This document shows positions 17,637 to 26,245 of a DNA stretch of 64,000 nt, in pieces; the first letter of the stretch is position 1; each line of letters starts with the position of its first letter. The stretch comes from Morococcus cerebrosus (GTDB lineage Bacteria > Pseudomonadota > Gammaproteobacteria > Burkholderiales > Neisseriaceae), in the NCBI RefSeq assembly GCF_022749515.1, contig NZ_CP094242.1, positions 744,001-808,000 of the forward strand, read 5' to 3'. The notes under the pieces are model-generated. The model was not told where the DNA came from. It did not search any database and saw only the letters and a list, made by a program, of their open reading frames with translations. Both the position numbers and the translations under genes were made by a program.

Positions 17637-18518
17637 TTATTCGATGTTTTGAACCTGCTCGCGCATTTGCTCAATTAAGACTTTCAGTTCGACTGAAGCC
17701 TGCGTGCATTCCGCCGCGATAGCTTTGCTGCCCAGCGTGTTCGCCTCGCGGTTCAATTCCTGCATCAGGAAGTCCAAGCGTTTGCCCGCGCTGCCTTTGT
17801 TTTCCGTAACGATGCGGCGGACTTCGGCGATGTGCGTGCGCAGGCGGCTGAATTCTTCGTCAACATCGGATTTTTGGATAAACAGCGCAAATTCCTGCTG
17901 CAAACGGTCATTGTCGATATTGCCGACCGCTTCCGCCAAACGCGCGTTCACCTTGTCCATATGCGCCTGGAGCAGGCTGGGGAACAGCTCGCTCAACGCA
18001 TCCACGATTTCTTCCATGCTGGCCAAACGTTGCAACAGATGTTCGCCGAGTTTTTTGCCTTCGCGTTTGCGGGCGGCGGCAAACTCTTTCAACGCTTCGT
18101 CCAACAGCTCTTGCACGGTTTTTGCCAAAGCTTCGGGGTCTTCGCTTTGACCTGCCAATACACCCGGAAAGCGCAACACTTCAGCGACCGTCAGCTTGCC
18201 GAAACCGTGTTCCTTGCGCCAAGTTTTGTTCAAATCGGACAACTGTTTCACCAATTCTTCATTGGTTTCCAAACTCTGCCCGCCGACTGCCGCGTCCTGC
18301 AACTGAATACGGCATTCCAGTTTGCCGCGTGCGGCCGAAGCCGCAATTTTCTCGCGCAACGCGCCTTCCAGATAGCGCAATTCTTCAGGCATACGGAATT
18401 GGACATCCAGATAGCGGTGGTTCACCGCACGGATTTCCAAGTTCACGCGCTTGCCGCCGCATTCGCCTGCGGCATTGGCAAAGCCGGTCATACTGTGGAT
18501 ATGGATGGATTGAGTCAT
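17637..18518 (-). CDS. yicC: YicC-family endoribonuclease
   Basis: 293 residues from the ATG at 18518, where the conserved N-terminal motif HSMTGFANAAGE starts about nine residues in. Longer reading into the upstream spacer would translate a DUS pair. Family features: IEIRAVNHRYLDVQFRMPEELR near 35, the helical middle, and the C-terminal LDFLMQELNREANTLGSKA. The family is known as a stress-induced RNase in E. coli. Divergent from rph, as in other Neisseria. Confidence 0.92.
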   Translation of the reverse strand: MTQSIHIHSMTGFANAAGECGGKRVNLEIRAVNHRYLDVQFRMPEELRYLEGALREKIAASAARGKLECRIQLQDAAVGGQSLETNEELVKQLSDLNKTWRKEHGFGKLTVAEVLRFPGVLAGQSEDPEALAKTVQELLDEALKEFAAARKREGKKLGEHLLQRLASMEEIVDALSELFPSLLQAHMDKVNARLAEAVGNIDNDRLQQEFALFIQKSDVDEEFSRLRTHIAEVRRIVTENKGSAGKRLDFLMQELNREANTLGSKAIAAECTQASVELKVLIEQMREQVQNIE

Positions 18519-18577
18519 GGTTTTACTCCGTTTCAAAATACGAGTGAAAGTGGAGGGACTATAACACAATATAGAAT

Positions 18578-18611
18578 AAGGTCGTCTGAAAACGATTTCA
18601 GACGACCTTAA
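18578..18611. repeat. Inverted DUS pair in the yicC-rph divergent spacer
   Basis: AAGGTCGTCTGAAAACG / TTTCAGACGACCTT with almost no loop. It lies upstream of both genes, so it is not a simple terminator; an attenuator-like role or pure uptake function is possible. Confidence 0.7.
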
Positions 18612-18679
18612 GCAGCCATCCCGCCGAATCCCGTATAATACCGACCACAAATTTTCACCGCTTCCCCAAAGGACAAATC

Positions 18680-19420
18680 ATGAGCAGTTACACCCGCACT
18701 TCACGCGCTGCCGACAGCCTGCGCGACATCAAAATCACCCCGCACTTCCTGCCGCACGCCGACGGTTCGTGCCTGATCGAATGCGGCAACACCAAAGTTA
18801 TCTGCACCGCTTCCATCGACGAAAATGTTCCGCCGTTCCTTCGCGGCAAGGGGCAGGGCTGGGTTACTGCCGAATACGGGATGCTGCCCGCGTCCACCGC
18901 CTCGCGTATGCGCCGTGAAGCCACGGCAGGCAAGCAGTCGGGTCGCACTCAGGAAATCCAGCGTCTGATCGGGCGTTCGCTGCGCGCCGTCGTAGATATG
19001 GAAAAACTGGGCGAACGCCAAATCCTAATTGACTGCGACGTGATTCAGGCTGATGGCGGAACGCGTACCGCGTCTATTACCGGCGCGTTCGTCGCCCTGC
19101 AAATTGCGGTTAACAAGCTGCTTTCAGACGACCTCATCAGCGAAAACCCCATCCGTGAAGCCGTTGCCGCCGTATCCGCAGGCGTGGTGAACGGTGTACC
19201 GCTTTTAGATTTGGATTACCCCGAAGACTCCGGCTGCGACAGCGACGTCAACATCGTTATGACCGTTTCGGGCAAAATCATCGAAATCCAAGGCACGGCG
19301 GAAGGCGCACCATTCAGCCTTGACGAATTGGGCAAACTGATTGCGTTGGCGCAAAAAGGCATTGCCGAGTTGACGGCGCACCAGCAAAACGCATTAAAAA
19401 TATCCTGCCCTATCGGATAA
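18680..19420 (+). CDS. rph: Ribonuclease PH
   Basis: Phosphorolytic 3'-5' exoribonuclease that trims tRNA 3' ends. 246 residues, slightly longer than the E. coli enzyme. Visible family stretches: [38 protein letters not shown], the phosphate-binding [19 protein letters not shown], and [21 protein letters not shown]. An in-frame DUS near 19122 encodes LLSDDLI. Start is supported by AAAGGA upstream of the ATG. Confidence 0.96.
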   Translation: MSSYTRTSRAADSLRDIKITPHFLPHADGSCLIECGNTKVICTASIDENVPPFLRGKGQGWVTAEYGMLPASTASRMRREATAGKQSGRTQEIQRLIGRSLRAVVDMEKLGERQILIDCDVIQADGGTRTASITGAFVALQIAVNKLLSDDLISENPIREAVAAVSAGVVNGVPLLDLDYPEDSGCDSDVNIVMTVSGKIIEIQGTAEGAPFSLDELGKLIALAQKGIAELTAHQQNALKISCPIG

Positions 19421-19438
19421 CGGCATTCTGCAAATGAT

Positions 19439-19478
19439 AAAAAGGTCGTCTGAAACCTGAAGTTTCAGACGACCTTTT
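19439..19478. terminator. Inverted DUS pair between convergent rph and the Mop gene
   Basis: AAAAAGGTCGTCTGAAACTT-like stem with an inverse arm and TTTT; serves both convergent genes. Confidence 0.8.
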
Positions 19479-19496
19479 GGAATCGGACGGTTCGGA

Positions 19497-19925
19497 TTAT
19501 GCCAATACGCCCAAAATAACGGCGCCTGCTTTGAAGATTGCCGTTGCTTTTTGGCCGGGTACCAGATTCAGCAAATCGCTGCTTTTCATGGTAATGCCCG
19601 CGCTCAAAGCCAAGCCATCACCCAAGTCCAAGTCAACGATGCTGTTGACCGAACCGCGTTCGATATGGCTGATGATGCCTGACAATTGGTTACGCGCGGA
19701 AAGTTTGATGTTGTCGAGATTGTTGGCAATCAAGATGCTGCCCGCTTTAATCAGCACCACAACGGCCTTGCCTTTTTCCAAGCCGAGGTTGCTGACGCTC
19801 TCGCAAGTAACGGCTGCTACGATTTCCTGTCCGGTCGGTAGGGAGACGGTTACTTCGCTGTTGACCGCGCCGTTGCGGATGTCTTTAACGATGCCGTTGA
19901 ATTGGTTGCGTGCGCTGATTTGCAT
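19497..19925 (-). CDS. Molybdate-binding di-Mop/TOBE protein (molbindin type)
   Basis: 142 residues made of two Mop domains in tandem: SARNQFNGIVKDIRNGAVNSEV (landmark at residues 3-24) and ARNQLSGIISHIERGSVNSIV (about 76-96). Each has the R-N-x-x-x-G-x-(I/V) start and the G-x-V-N-S-x-V motif that binds oxyanions. This matches ModG-like molybdate storage proteins. No mod transport genes are adjacent. Start supported by a GGAA-type RBS and by alignment of the first Mop repeat. Confidence 0.9.
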   Translation of the reverse strand: MQISARNQFNGIVKDIRNGAVNSEVTVSLPTGQEIVAAVTCESVSNLGLEKGKAVVVLIKAGSILIANNLDNIKLSARNQLSGIISHIERGSVNSIVDLDLGDGLALSAGITMKSSDLLNLVPGQKATAIFKAGAVILGVLA

Positions 19926-20317
19926 AATAATAATATTCCTTTCGTGTGTTTGTTGTTTGAATTTGAACGAACAATACTATACCGTTTTCTGATGTCTAAA
20001 TACAATATATTTTTAAATAAAATATGTCTTAATAACTAGTATTTTGTACTGATTGATTAGAAAAATATAACAAGATGCAACTATTAGGTTTGAAATAAAA
20101 AGTCGTCTGAAACCATATTTTCAGACGACCTTCGACATCCGACGGCCTGTTTGTCGCCAAAATCCAATTTATCCTTGAAATTCATGTAAACGACAGTAAA
20201 ATACACAAAGATTTGTCCGCCTTTTGCCGCAGCGTGAAAACCTGCTCAGACAGGCGGGAAGATTCCGACTTTGCAGCACCACGCTGCCCTACCAATCTCA
20301 AACAGAAAGCACGAAAC
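19926..20317. other. Divergent spacer between the Mop gene and lysC
   Basis: 392 bases. The left part (19975-20095) is very AT-rich. A DUS pair with a damaged left arm lies at 20099-20133. The remaining 180 bases lead to lysC; an in-frame extension of lysC to 20213 is possible but adds a non-family N-terminus. No riboswitch-like structure is evident. Confidence 0.55.
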
Positions 20318-21535
20318 ATGGCGTTAATCGTACACAAATACGGCGGCACATCAGTAGGCTCACCCGAACGCATTAAAAACGTAGCCAAACGTGTCGCCAA
20401 AGCCCGCGCCGAAGGACACGACATCGTTGTCGTCGTATCCGCCATGAGCGGCGAAACCAACCGCTTGGTTGCGCTGGCGCACGAAATGCAGGAGCATCCC
20501 GATCCGCGCGAGCTGGACGTAGTCTTAGCTACCGGCGAACAAGTGACCATCGGCCTTTTGGCAATGGCATTGAAAGACATCGGCGTGAATGCCAAAAGCT
20601 ACACCGGCTGGCAGGTCGCCCTCAAAACCGATACTTCCCACACCAAAGCCCGCATCGAAAGCATAGATGACGAAAAAATGCGCGCCGACCTCGCCGAGGG
20701 CAAAGTCGTCATCGTTGCCGGTTTCCAAGGCATCAGCAGCGAAGGCGATATTTCCACGCTCGGACGCGGCGGTTCAGACACTTCCGCCGTTGCGCTCGCC
20801 GCAGCCCTCAAAGCGGACGAATGCCAAATCTATACCGACGTAGACGGCGTTTACACCACCGACCCCCGCGTCGTGCCTGAAGCGCGCCGCATGGATACGG
20901 TTACATTTGAAGAAATGATCGAACTGGCAAGCCTCGGTTCGAAAGTTTTGCAAATCCGTTCAGTAGAATTCGCCGGAAAATACAAAGTGCGCCTGCGCGT
21001 ACTGAGCAGCCTGCAAGACGGCGGCAACGGCACTTTAATTACCTTTGAAGAGGACGACAACATGGAAAGAGCTGCCGTAACCGGTATCGCATTCGATAAA
21101 AACCAAGCCCGCATCAACGTGCGCGGCGTACCCGACAAACCCGGCGTCGCCTATCAGATTTTAGGCGCGGTTGCCGATGCCAACATCGAAGTCGACATGA
21201 TTATCCAAAATGTCGGCAGCGAAGGCACTACCGATTTCTCCTTCACCGTACCGCGCGGCGAGTACAAACAAACTATCGAAATCCTGACCAAACTGCAAGA
21301 CAGCATCGGCGCAGCCGCCATCGACGGCGACGACACCGTGTGCAAAGTCTCCGCAGTCGGCTTGGGCATGCGTTCGCACGTCGGCGTTGCCGCCAAAATC
21401 TTCCGCACCCTCGCCGAAGAAGGCATCAACATCCAAATGATTTCCACCTCAGAAATCAAAGTTTCCGTCTTGATTGACGAGAAATACATGGAACTCGCCA
21501 CCCGCGTCCTGCACAAAGCGTTTGATTTGGGTTAA
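20318..21535 (+). CDS. lysC: Aspartate kinase
   Basis: Phosphorylates L-aspartate, first step to lysine, threonine, methionine and diaminopimelate. 405 residues from the ATG at 20318, where the family motif begins (MALIVHKYGGTSVGS). The kinase domain (1-~245) includes VVVVSAMSGETNRL and TLGRGGSDTSAVALAAAL; two ACT domains follow (~265-335 and ~345-405), the second with SAVGLGMRSHVGVAA. Feedback regulation by lysine/threonine is typical of this class. Monocistronic. Internal start of a separate beta subunit is possible in this family, but I cannot confirm it. Confidence 0.95.
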   Translation: MALIVHKYGGTSVGSPERIKNVAKRVAKARAEGHDIVVVVSAMSGETNRLVALAHEMQEHPDPRELDVVLATGEQVTIGLLAMALKDIGVNAKSYTGWQVALKTDTSHTKARIESIDDEKMRADLAEGKVVIVAGFQGISSEGDISTLGRGGSDTSAVALAAALKADECQIYTDVDGVYTTDPRVVPEARRMDTVTFEEMIELASLGSKVLQIRSVEFAGKYKVRLRVLSSLQDGGNGTLITFEEDDNMERAAVTGIAFDKNQARINVRGVPDKPGVAYQILGAVADANIEVDMIIQNVGSEGTTDFSFTVPRGEYKQTIEILTKLQDSIGAAAIDGDDTVCKVSAVGLGMRSHVGVAAKIFRTLAEEGINIQMISTSEIKVSVLIDEKYMELATRVLHKAFDLG

Positions 21536-21550
21536 TCGGGTTGTATGCTT

Positions 21551-21588
21551 GAAAGGTCGTCTGAAATTTTATTTTCAGACGACCTTTT
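21551..21588. terminator. Inverted DUS pair after lysC
   Basis: GAAAGGTCGTCTGAAAT / ATTTTCAGACGACCTTTT, 16 bases past the stop. Confidence 0.82.
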
Positions 21589-21664
21589 ATTTTATTGTGG
21601 AAAAGTAGCCCAGTTTTTTGAATCAGGCATTTTTGAGTGAAAAGATTACAGGGGAGGGTGGTGG

Positions 21665-21771
21665 TATAGCGGATTAAAATTGCAATGATACAGCGTTGCC
21701 AACGCCCTTATATACTATCCGTAAACGGCACCCGTTGCTGCTTTGTCTCATTTTTATTTTAATCCGCTATA
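21665..21771. repeat. Correia element (CREE), 107 bp, divergent interior
   Basis: Perfect 15-base terminal inverted repeats (TATAGCGGATTAAAA) and a length identical to the copy at 45768. The interior keeps ACAGCGTTGCC-type remnants but is otherwise diverged. Upstream of pqiA. Confidence 0.85.
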
Positions 21772-21962
21772 ACAATGTAGATATTTACTGTTTTGATTTA
21801 CTCCGGCTTGTCAGATATAGGCAGTAACAGCAATGTTTTCAGACGACCTTTTGATGCCTTGATATTTTGATGTCTTGATATTTAGTGAGGTTAGGCTATC
21901 TTTCTGTTTTCCCTTATAATGCCGAGTCTTTCTATACACTTTTCCGTCCTCCCCCTTTTCCC

Positions 21963-23273
21963 ATGAAACCGATTCCTAGCTATACGCGCTGGTGGCGTTA
22001 TAAATCCTACCTGCCCGACGCATCGCTGCCGGCGCATACGGTGGATTGCCCGGACTGCGGCAACCGCATGGATATTCCGCGCCTGCGGCAGGGGCAGGAA
22101 GCGCATTGTCCGGTGTGCAATCATGAAGTGGTCGAGGTGGAAAACAATCCTTATGTTGCGCCGCTGGCTTACGCGACAACTTCACTGATTTTGATGGCGT
22201 TTGCGTACAGCATGGTTTACATCCGCGTGGAACTTTTCGGCGTAACATCCGTCCTGTCGCTGCCGGAAATGATGCGGCTTTTGATTTATCAGGATTACGG
22301 TTTTCTGGCGGAAGTGATGTTCGTCCTCACGTTCGGCGCGCCGGTATTATTTTTGCTGCTTTGTTTGTACGTTTATACCGCGTTGGTGCGCGATCGGGCG
22401 TATCCTGCGCTGCGGTTTGCGACGCGGGTTTTGGTCAGGCTGCGCCATGCGATTATGGTGGATGTGTTTTTTATTTCCACTTTGGTGGCGTATATCAAGC
22501 TCTCGTCTGTGGCGGAGGTTGAATTCGGCTCGGCATTTTATTTGATGTTTGCGCTGTCGGTCATGCTGATTCGGACTTCGGTCTCGATTCCTCAGCATTG
22601 GGTTTATTATAAAATCCACAGGCTGACGGGCGGGGATGCGGTACAAGCGGCATCTGAAGACAAATTTTGTTGCAGCCGCTGCCTGTATTTCCGCGATAAA
22701 GACGAGCAGCCTTGCGAGGTTTGCGGTGCGGATTTGTACCGCCGCCGCCCGAAAAGCCTGAGCATTTCGCTGGCGTTTTTGATTGCGGCGTTTATCCTGT
22801 ATTTCCCCGCGAATATTCTGCCGATTATGATTTCGTCGAACCCTACTGCGCTGGAAGTCAATACGATTTTCAACGGCATTGTGTATATGTGGAACGACGG
22901 CGACAGGCTGATTGCGGTGATTATTTTCAGCGCGAGTATTTTGGTGCCGGTATTGAAGATTATCGCGATGGCGGTTTTGATTGCGTCTGCTTATTTCAAA
23001 CCGCCGATGAGCGCGCCGAAAATGTCGGTGCTTTACCGGATTACCGAATCCATCGGCCGCTGGTCGATGATTGATATTTTTGTGATTATTATTTTGATGA
23101 GTTCGTTCCACACCAACATGGCGCGCGTCGTCCCCGGCGGGGCGGCGGTTTATTTCTGCCTGGTGGTGGTATTAACCATGCTGTCTGCCTATTATTTCGA
23201 CCCCCGCCTGATTTGGGACAGGCAGCAGCAGCTTTCAGACGACCCCGATTCCGACGATAACCAGAAACAATGA
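21963..23273 (+). CDS. pqiA: PqiA: inner-membrane partner of the PqiB lipid-transport system
   Basis: 436 residues from the ATG at 21963. Two homologous halves, each with a zinc ribbon and four membrane helices: CPDCGNRMD/CPVCNHE near residues 26-50 and CCSRC/PCEVCG near 237-257. PqiA belongs to the PqiABC envelope system that moves phospholipids between membranes. Its stop overlaps the pqiB start by 4 bases (ATGA). A start further upstream at 21885 would add a non-family tail. Confidence 0.93.
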   Translation: MKPIPSYTRWWRYKSYLPDASLPAHTVDCPDCGNRMDIPRLRQGQEAHCPVCNHEVVEVENNPYVAPLAYATTSLILMAFAYSMVYIRVELFGVTSVLSLPEMMRLLIYQDYGFLAEVMFVLTFGAPVLFLLLCLYVYTALVRDRAYPALRFATRVLVRLRHAIMVDVFFISTLVAYIKLSSVAEVEFGSAFYLMFALSVMLIRTSVSIPQHWVYYKIHRLTGGDAVQAASEDKFCCSRCLYFRDKDEQPCEVCGADLYRRRPKSLSISLAFLIAAFILYFPANILPIMISSNPTALEVNTIFNGIVYMWNDGDRLIAVIIFSASILVPVLKIIAMAVLIASAYFKPPMSAPKMSVLYRITESIGRWSMIDIFVIIILMSSFHTNMARVVPGGAAVYFCLVVVLTMLSAYYFDPRLIWDRQQQLSDDPDSDDNQKQ

Positions 23274-24931
23274 AAAAACACGATTCTTCTCAAACACATC
23301 GCGCACCCGCGCGTGTCAAAAAAACCAATGTCTTCACGTCTATCGTGTGGCTGATTCCGCTGATTGCGCTGATTGCGGGCGGCTGGCTGCTGGTAAAGGA
23401 CATCCGCAACCGAGGTCCGGTCGTCACACTTTTGATGGACAGCGCGGAAGGCATTGAAGTCAACAATACGGTGATTAAAGTGTTGAACGTCGATGTCGGA
23501 CACGTTACCCGCATCAAGCTGCGCGACGACCAAAAAGGCGTGGAAGTTACCGCCCAACTCAATGCCGATGCGAAAGACCTCATCCGCAGCGATACGCAGT
23601 TTTGGGTGGTGAAACCGCGTATCGACCAAAGCGGCGTAACCGGTTTGAGCACGCTCCTGTCTGGTTCGTATATCGCGTTTACGCCCGGCAAAAGCAATGA
23701 AACGAAGGATGTATTTGAAGTGCAGGACATCCCGCCGATTGCCGCCATCGGACAAAGCGGCCTGCGCCTGAAGCTGGTCGGTCAAAACGATAAAATCCTC
23801 AACGTCAGCAGCCCCGTACTTTATGAAAACTTTATGGTCGGACAGGTAGAAAGCGCACATTTCGAGCCTGCCGACCAAACCGTGCATTACACCATCTTCA
23901 TCCAAAGCCCGAACGACAAATTGATTAATTCGGAAAGCCGCTTTTGGCTGGAGAGCGGCATCAATATCGAAACCACAGGCAGCGGCGTGAAACTCAATTC
24001 CGCTCCTTTGCCCGCGTTGCTTTCCGGCGCAATTTCGTTTGATTCGCCGAAAACCAAAAACAGCAAAAATGTGAAAAGTGAAGACAGTTTCACGCTTTAC
24101 GACAGCCGCAGCGAAGTGGCAAATCTGCCCGATGACCGTTCGTTGTATTACACCGCGTTTTTCAAACAATCCGTACGCGGTCTGACTGCCGGTTCGCCTG
24201 TCGAATATAAAGGACTGAATGTCGGCGTGGTTTCCGACGTTCCCTATTTCGACCGCAACGACAGCCTGCATCTGTTTGAAAACGGCTGGATTCCCGTGCG
24301 CATCCGCATCGAGCCGTCGCGCATGGAAATCAATGCCGACGAACAAAGCAAAGAGCATTGGAAACAACAATTTCAAGCAGCTTTGGGCAAAGGTCTGACC
24401 GCCACCATCTCCAGCAACAACTTGATTACCGGCAGCAAAATGGTCGAACTGACCGACCAGCCCTCGTCTTCGCCCAAGCTGCGACCGCACACCGTTTACG
24501 CAGGCGATACCGTCATTGCCACACAAGGCGGCGGTTTGGACGATTTGCAGGCAAAAGTGGCGGATTTGTTAGAGAAATTCAACAATCTGCCGTTGGATAA
24601 AACCGTTGCCGGGTTGAACGGTTCGCTCGCCGAACTCAAATCCACCCTCAAATCTGCCAATGCCGCCCTAAGCTCTATCGACAAACTGGTCGGCAAACCT
24701 CAAACGCAAAACATTCCGAACGAGCTGAACCAAACCCTGAAAGAATTGCGCCAAACCCTGCAAGGCGTATCGCCGCAATCGCCCATCTACGGCGACGTGC
24801 AAAATACCCTGCAAAGTTTGGACAAAACCCTCAGAGACGTACAGCCCGTCATTAATACTTTGAAAGAAAAACCCAACGCGCTGATTTTTAACAGCAGCAG
24901 CAAAGACCCCATCCCGAAAGGAAGCCGATAA
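23270..24931 (+). CDS. pqiB: PqiB: MCE/MlaD-domain lipid-transport protein
   Basis: 553 residues. One N-terminal membrane anchor (about 24-42, TSIVWLIPLIALIAGGWLLV) is followed by three MCE (MlaD) domains in the periplasm (starting near 46, 160 and 285) and a long C-terminal helical part (from ~420: VADLLEKFNNLPLDKTVAGL) that should form the tunnel-like needle. Such proteins span the periplasm and contact the outer-membrane lipoprotein PqiC. Overlaps pqiA by 4 and pqiC by 1 base. Confidence 0.94.
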   Translation: MKKHDSSQTHRAPARVKKTNVFTSIVWLIPLIALIAGGWLLVKDIRNRGPVVTLLMDSAEGIEVNNTVIKVLNVDVGHVTRIKLRDDQKGVEVTAQLNADAKDLIRSDTQFWVVKPRIDQSGVTGLSTLLSGSYIAFTPGKSNETKDVFEVQDIPPIAAIGQSGLRLKLVGQNDKILNVSSPVLYENFMVGQVESAHFEPADQTVHYTIFIQSPNDKLINSESRFWLESGINIETTGSGVKLNSAPLPALLSGAISFDSPKTKNSKNVKSEDSFTLYDSRSEVANLPDDRSLYYTAFFKQSVRGLTAGSPVEYKGLNVGVVSDVPYFDRNDSLHLFENGWIPVRIRIEPSRMEINADEQSKEHWKQQFQAALGKGLTATISSNNLITGSKMVELTDQPSSSPKLRPHTVYAGDTVIATQGGGLDDLQAKVADLLEKFNNLPLDKTVAGLNGSLAELKSTLKSANAALSSIDKLVGKPQTQNIPNELNQTLKELRQTLQGVSPQSPIYGDVQNTLQSLDKTLRDVQPVINTLKEKPNALIFNSSSKDPIPKGSR

Positions 24932-25449
24932 TGCGCCTCTTCCCGATTGCCGCCGCCCTGACGCTTGCCGCCTGCGGCACCGCGCAAAGCCCGCAATATT
25001 TCGTCCTGCCCGACAGCCAATACATCCGGCCGGCGGCGCAAGGCAGCGAAATCGCGGTCAAAGTCAACCTTGCCGAACCGCTCGCCAACGGCGGCCTCGT
25101 TTACCAAACTGACGCGTATCATGTGAATCTGGCGAAGAACCACCTTTGGGCGGCACCGCTCGACGGCGCGTTGGCGGCGAACTTCAGCAACAAACTCAAC
25201 CGCCTCAACCCGCGCCATACTTTCGTTCCCGCCTCACGCAGCCAAAGCAGCCAAACCCTGAAAATCTATGTTGAAGCCTTCCAAGGCAGCTATCAGGGGC
25301 AAACTACCGTCAGCGGCTACGCCCTGTGGCCAGACGGACGCAACAAACCGTTTGACGTTACCACCCCGCAACAAGGCGACGGCTATACCGCCATGCTGGA
25401 ATCTTTGGAAAACGGTTTGAACGAAGCGGCAAAAAGCATCGCCTATTGA
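24931..25449 (+). CDS. pqiC: PqiC: lipoprotein of the Pqi lipid-transport system
   Basis: 172 residues. Lipoprotein signal MRLFPIAAALTLAAC (lipobox LAAC), then the ABC-type transport auxiliary lipoprotein fold: PQYFVLPD near 25, a central W/LAAPLDGAL and the TVSGYALWPDG strand pair. It shares one base with the pqiB stop (TAATG), so translation is coupled. Sits in the outer membrane facing the periplasm by family precedent. Confidence 0.92.
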   Translation: MRLFPIAAALTLAACGTAQSPQYFVLPDSQYIRPAAQGSEIAVKVNLAEPLANGGLVYQTDAYHVNLAKNHLWAAPLDGALAANFSNKLNRLNPRHTFVPASRSQSSQTLKIYVEAFQGSYQGQTTVSGYALWPDGRNKPFDVTTPQQGDGYTAMLESLENGLNEAAKSIAY

Positions 25450-25513
25450 TGAGGTCGTCTGAAAACCCGCTGTGGGTTTTGCCAAAACCATTCATCGTGT
25501 AAAAGGAAGAAAC

Positions 25514-26155
25514 ATGCACAACATCACGCTCTACACCCATCCCTTTTCACGCGGCAGATACGTCGTATGGATGCTGAAAGAATGCGGCGCGGAATACACC
25601 GTCGTACCCGTCCAGTTCGGCGCGCAAATGAAATCCGCCGAATATCTCGCCATCAATCCCCAAGGGCAAGTCCCCGCACTCAAATTCGGTGATGCCGTAC
25701 TGACCGAATCGACCGCCATCATTACCTTTTTGGCAGAACAATTTCCCGACAAACACCTCATCCCCGCCGCAGGTACGGTGGAGCGCGGCGAATACTATCG
25801 CTGGATGTGCATATTGATGCACCTCGAATATGCAGCCTTCAATAAACTGCACAACCTGCCTGTCGATACGCCCGAATGCCGCCGCCAAATCGGTTACGGC
25901 GATTTCGATACCGCATGGAACACATTGCGCGAACACTTGAAAAACCGCGACTACATCGTCGGAAACAGCTTTACCGCGATGGATTTGTACTGCTCCGCGC
26001 TGATTCTGCACTTAACGCAAAATTGGAAAGTGTTGCCCGCCGATCAAACCGACGTATTACAACGCTACGCCGCCAAACATCTCGCCCGCCCCGCTTTCGC
26101 CGAAACCCAAGCATGGACGCAAGAAACCGCCGCCCAAATGCCGCCTGTGGCATAA
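25514..26155 (+). CDS. Glutathione S-transferase family protein
   Basis: 213 residues from the ATG at 25514 (RBS AAGGAAG); a GTG further upstream is less likely. N-terminal thioredoxin-like domain with the glutathione-site motifs NPQGQVPAL (cis-Pro) and LTESTAII (Glu-Ser), then an all-helical C-terminal domain with GNSFTAMDLY. The catalytic residue is probably the Ser/Arg region THPFSRGRYV at 8-17. Substrate unknown. Lies 64 bases after pqiC but with a separate RBS and a DUS between them. Confidence 0.93.
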   Translation: MHNITLYTHPFSRGRYVVWMLKECGAEYTVVPVQFGAQMKSAEYLAINPQGQVPALKFGDAVLTESTAIITFLAEQFPDKHLIPAAGTVERGEYYRWMCILMHLEYAAFNKLHNLPVDTPECRRQIGYGDFDTAWNTLREHLKNRDYIVGNSFTAMDLYCSALILHLTQNWKVLPADQTDVLQRYAAKHLARPAFAETQAWTQETAAQMPPVA

Positions 26156-26173
26156 ATCAAGATTATTAAAACC

Positions 26174-26221
26174 AAAAGGTCGTCTGAAAACCCTTCGCAA
26201 TCAGGTTTTCAGACGACCTTT
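26174..26221. terminator. Inverted DUS pair between convergent GST and AlgZ-like genes
   Basis: AAAAGGTCGTCTGAAAACC / GGTTTTCAGACGACCTTT around a 10-base loop. Confidence 0.82.
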
Positions 26222-26245
26222 GTTGTTATATTCGGCGATGTTTTC

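Larger units (their letters stand above)
21536..21962. other. lysC-pqiA spacer with DUS terminator and Correia element
   Basis: 427 bases containing the lysC terminator, a 107-bp Correia element, and a single DUS (about 21838-21850). No credible gene. Confidence 0.6.

Noticed and set aside
22347..23111. Open frame antisense to pqiA
   Set aside because: Extreme Arg/Asn/His composition, a shadow of the membrane-protein codons on the other strand.
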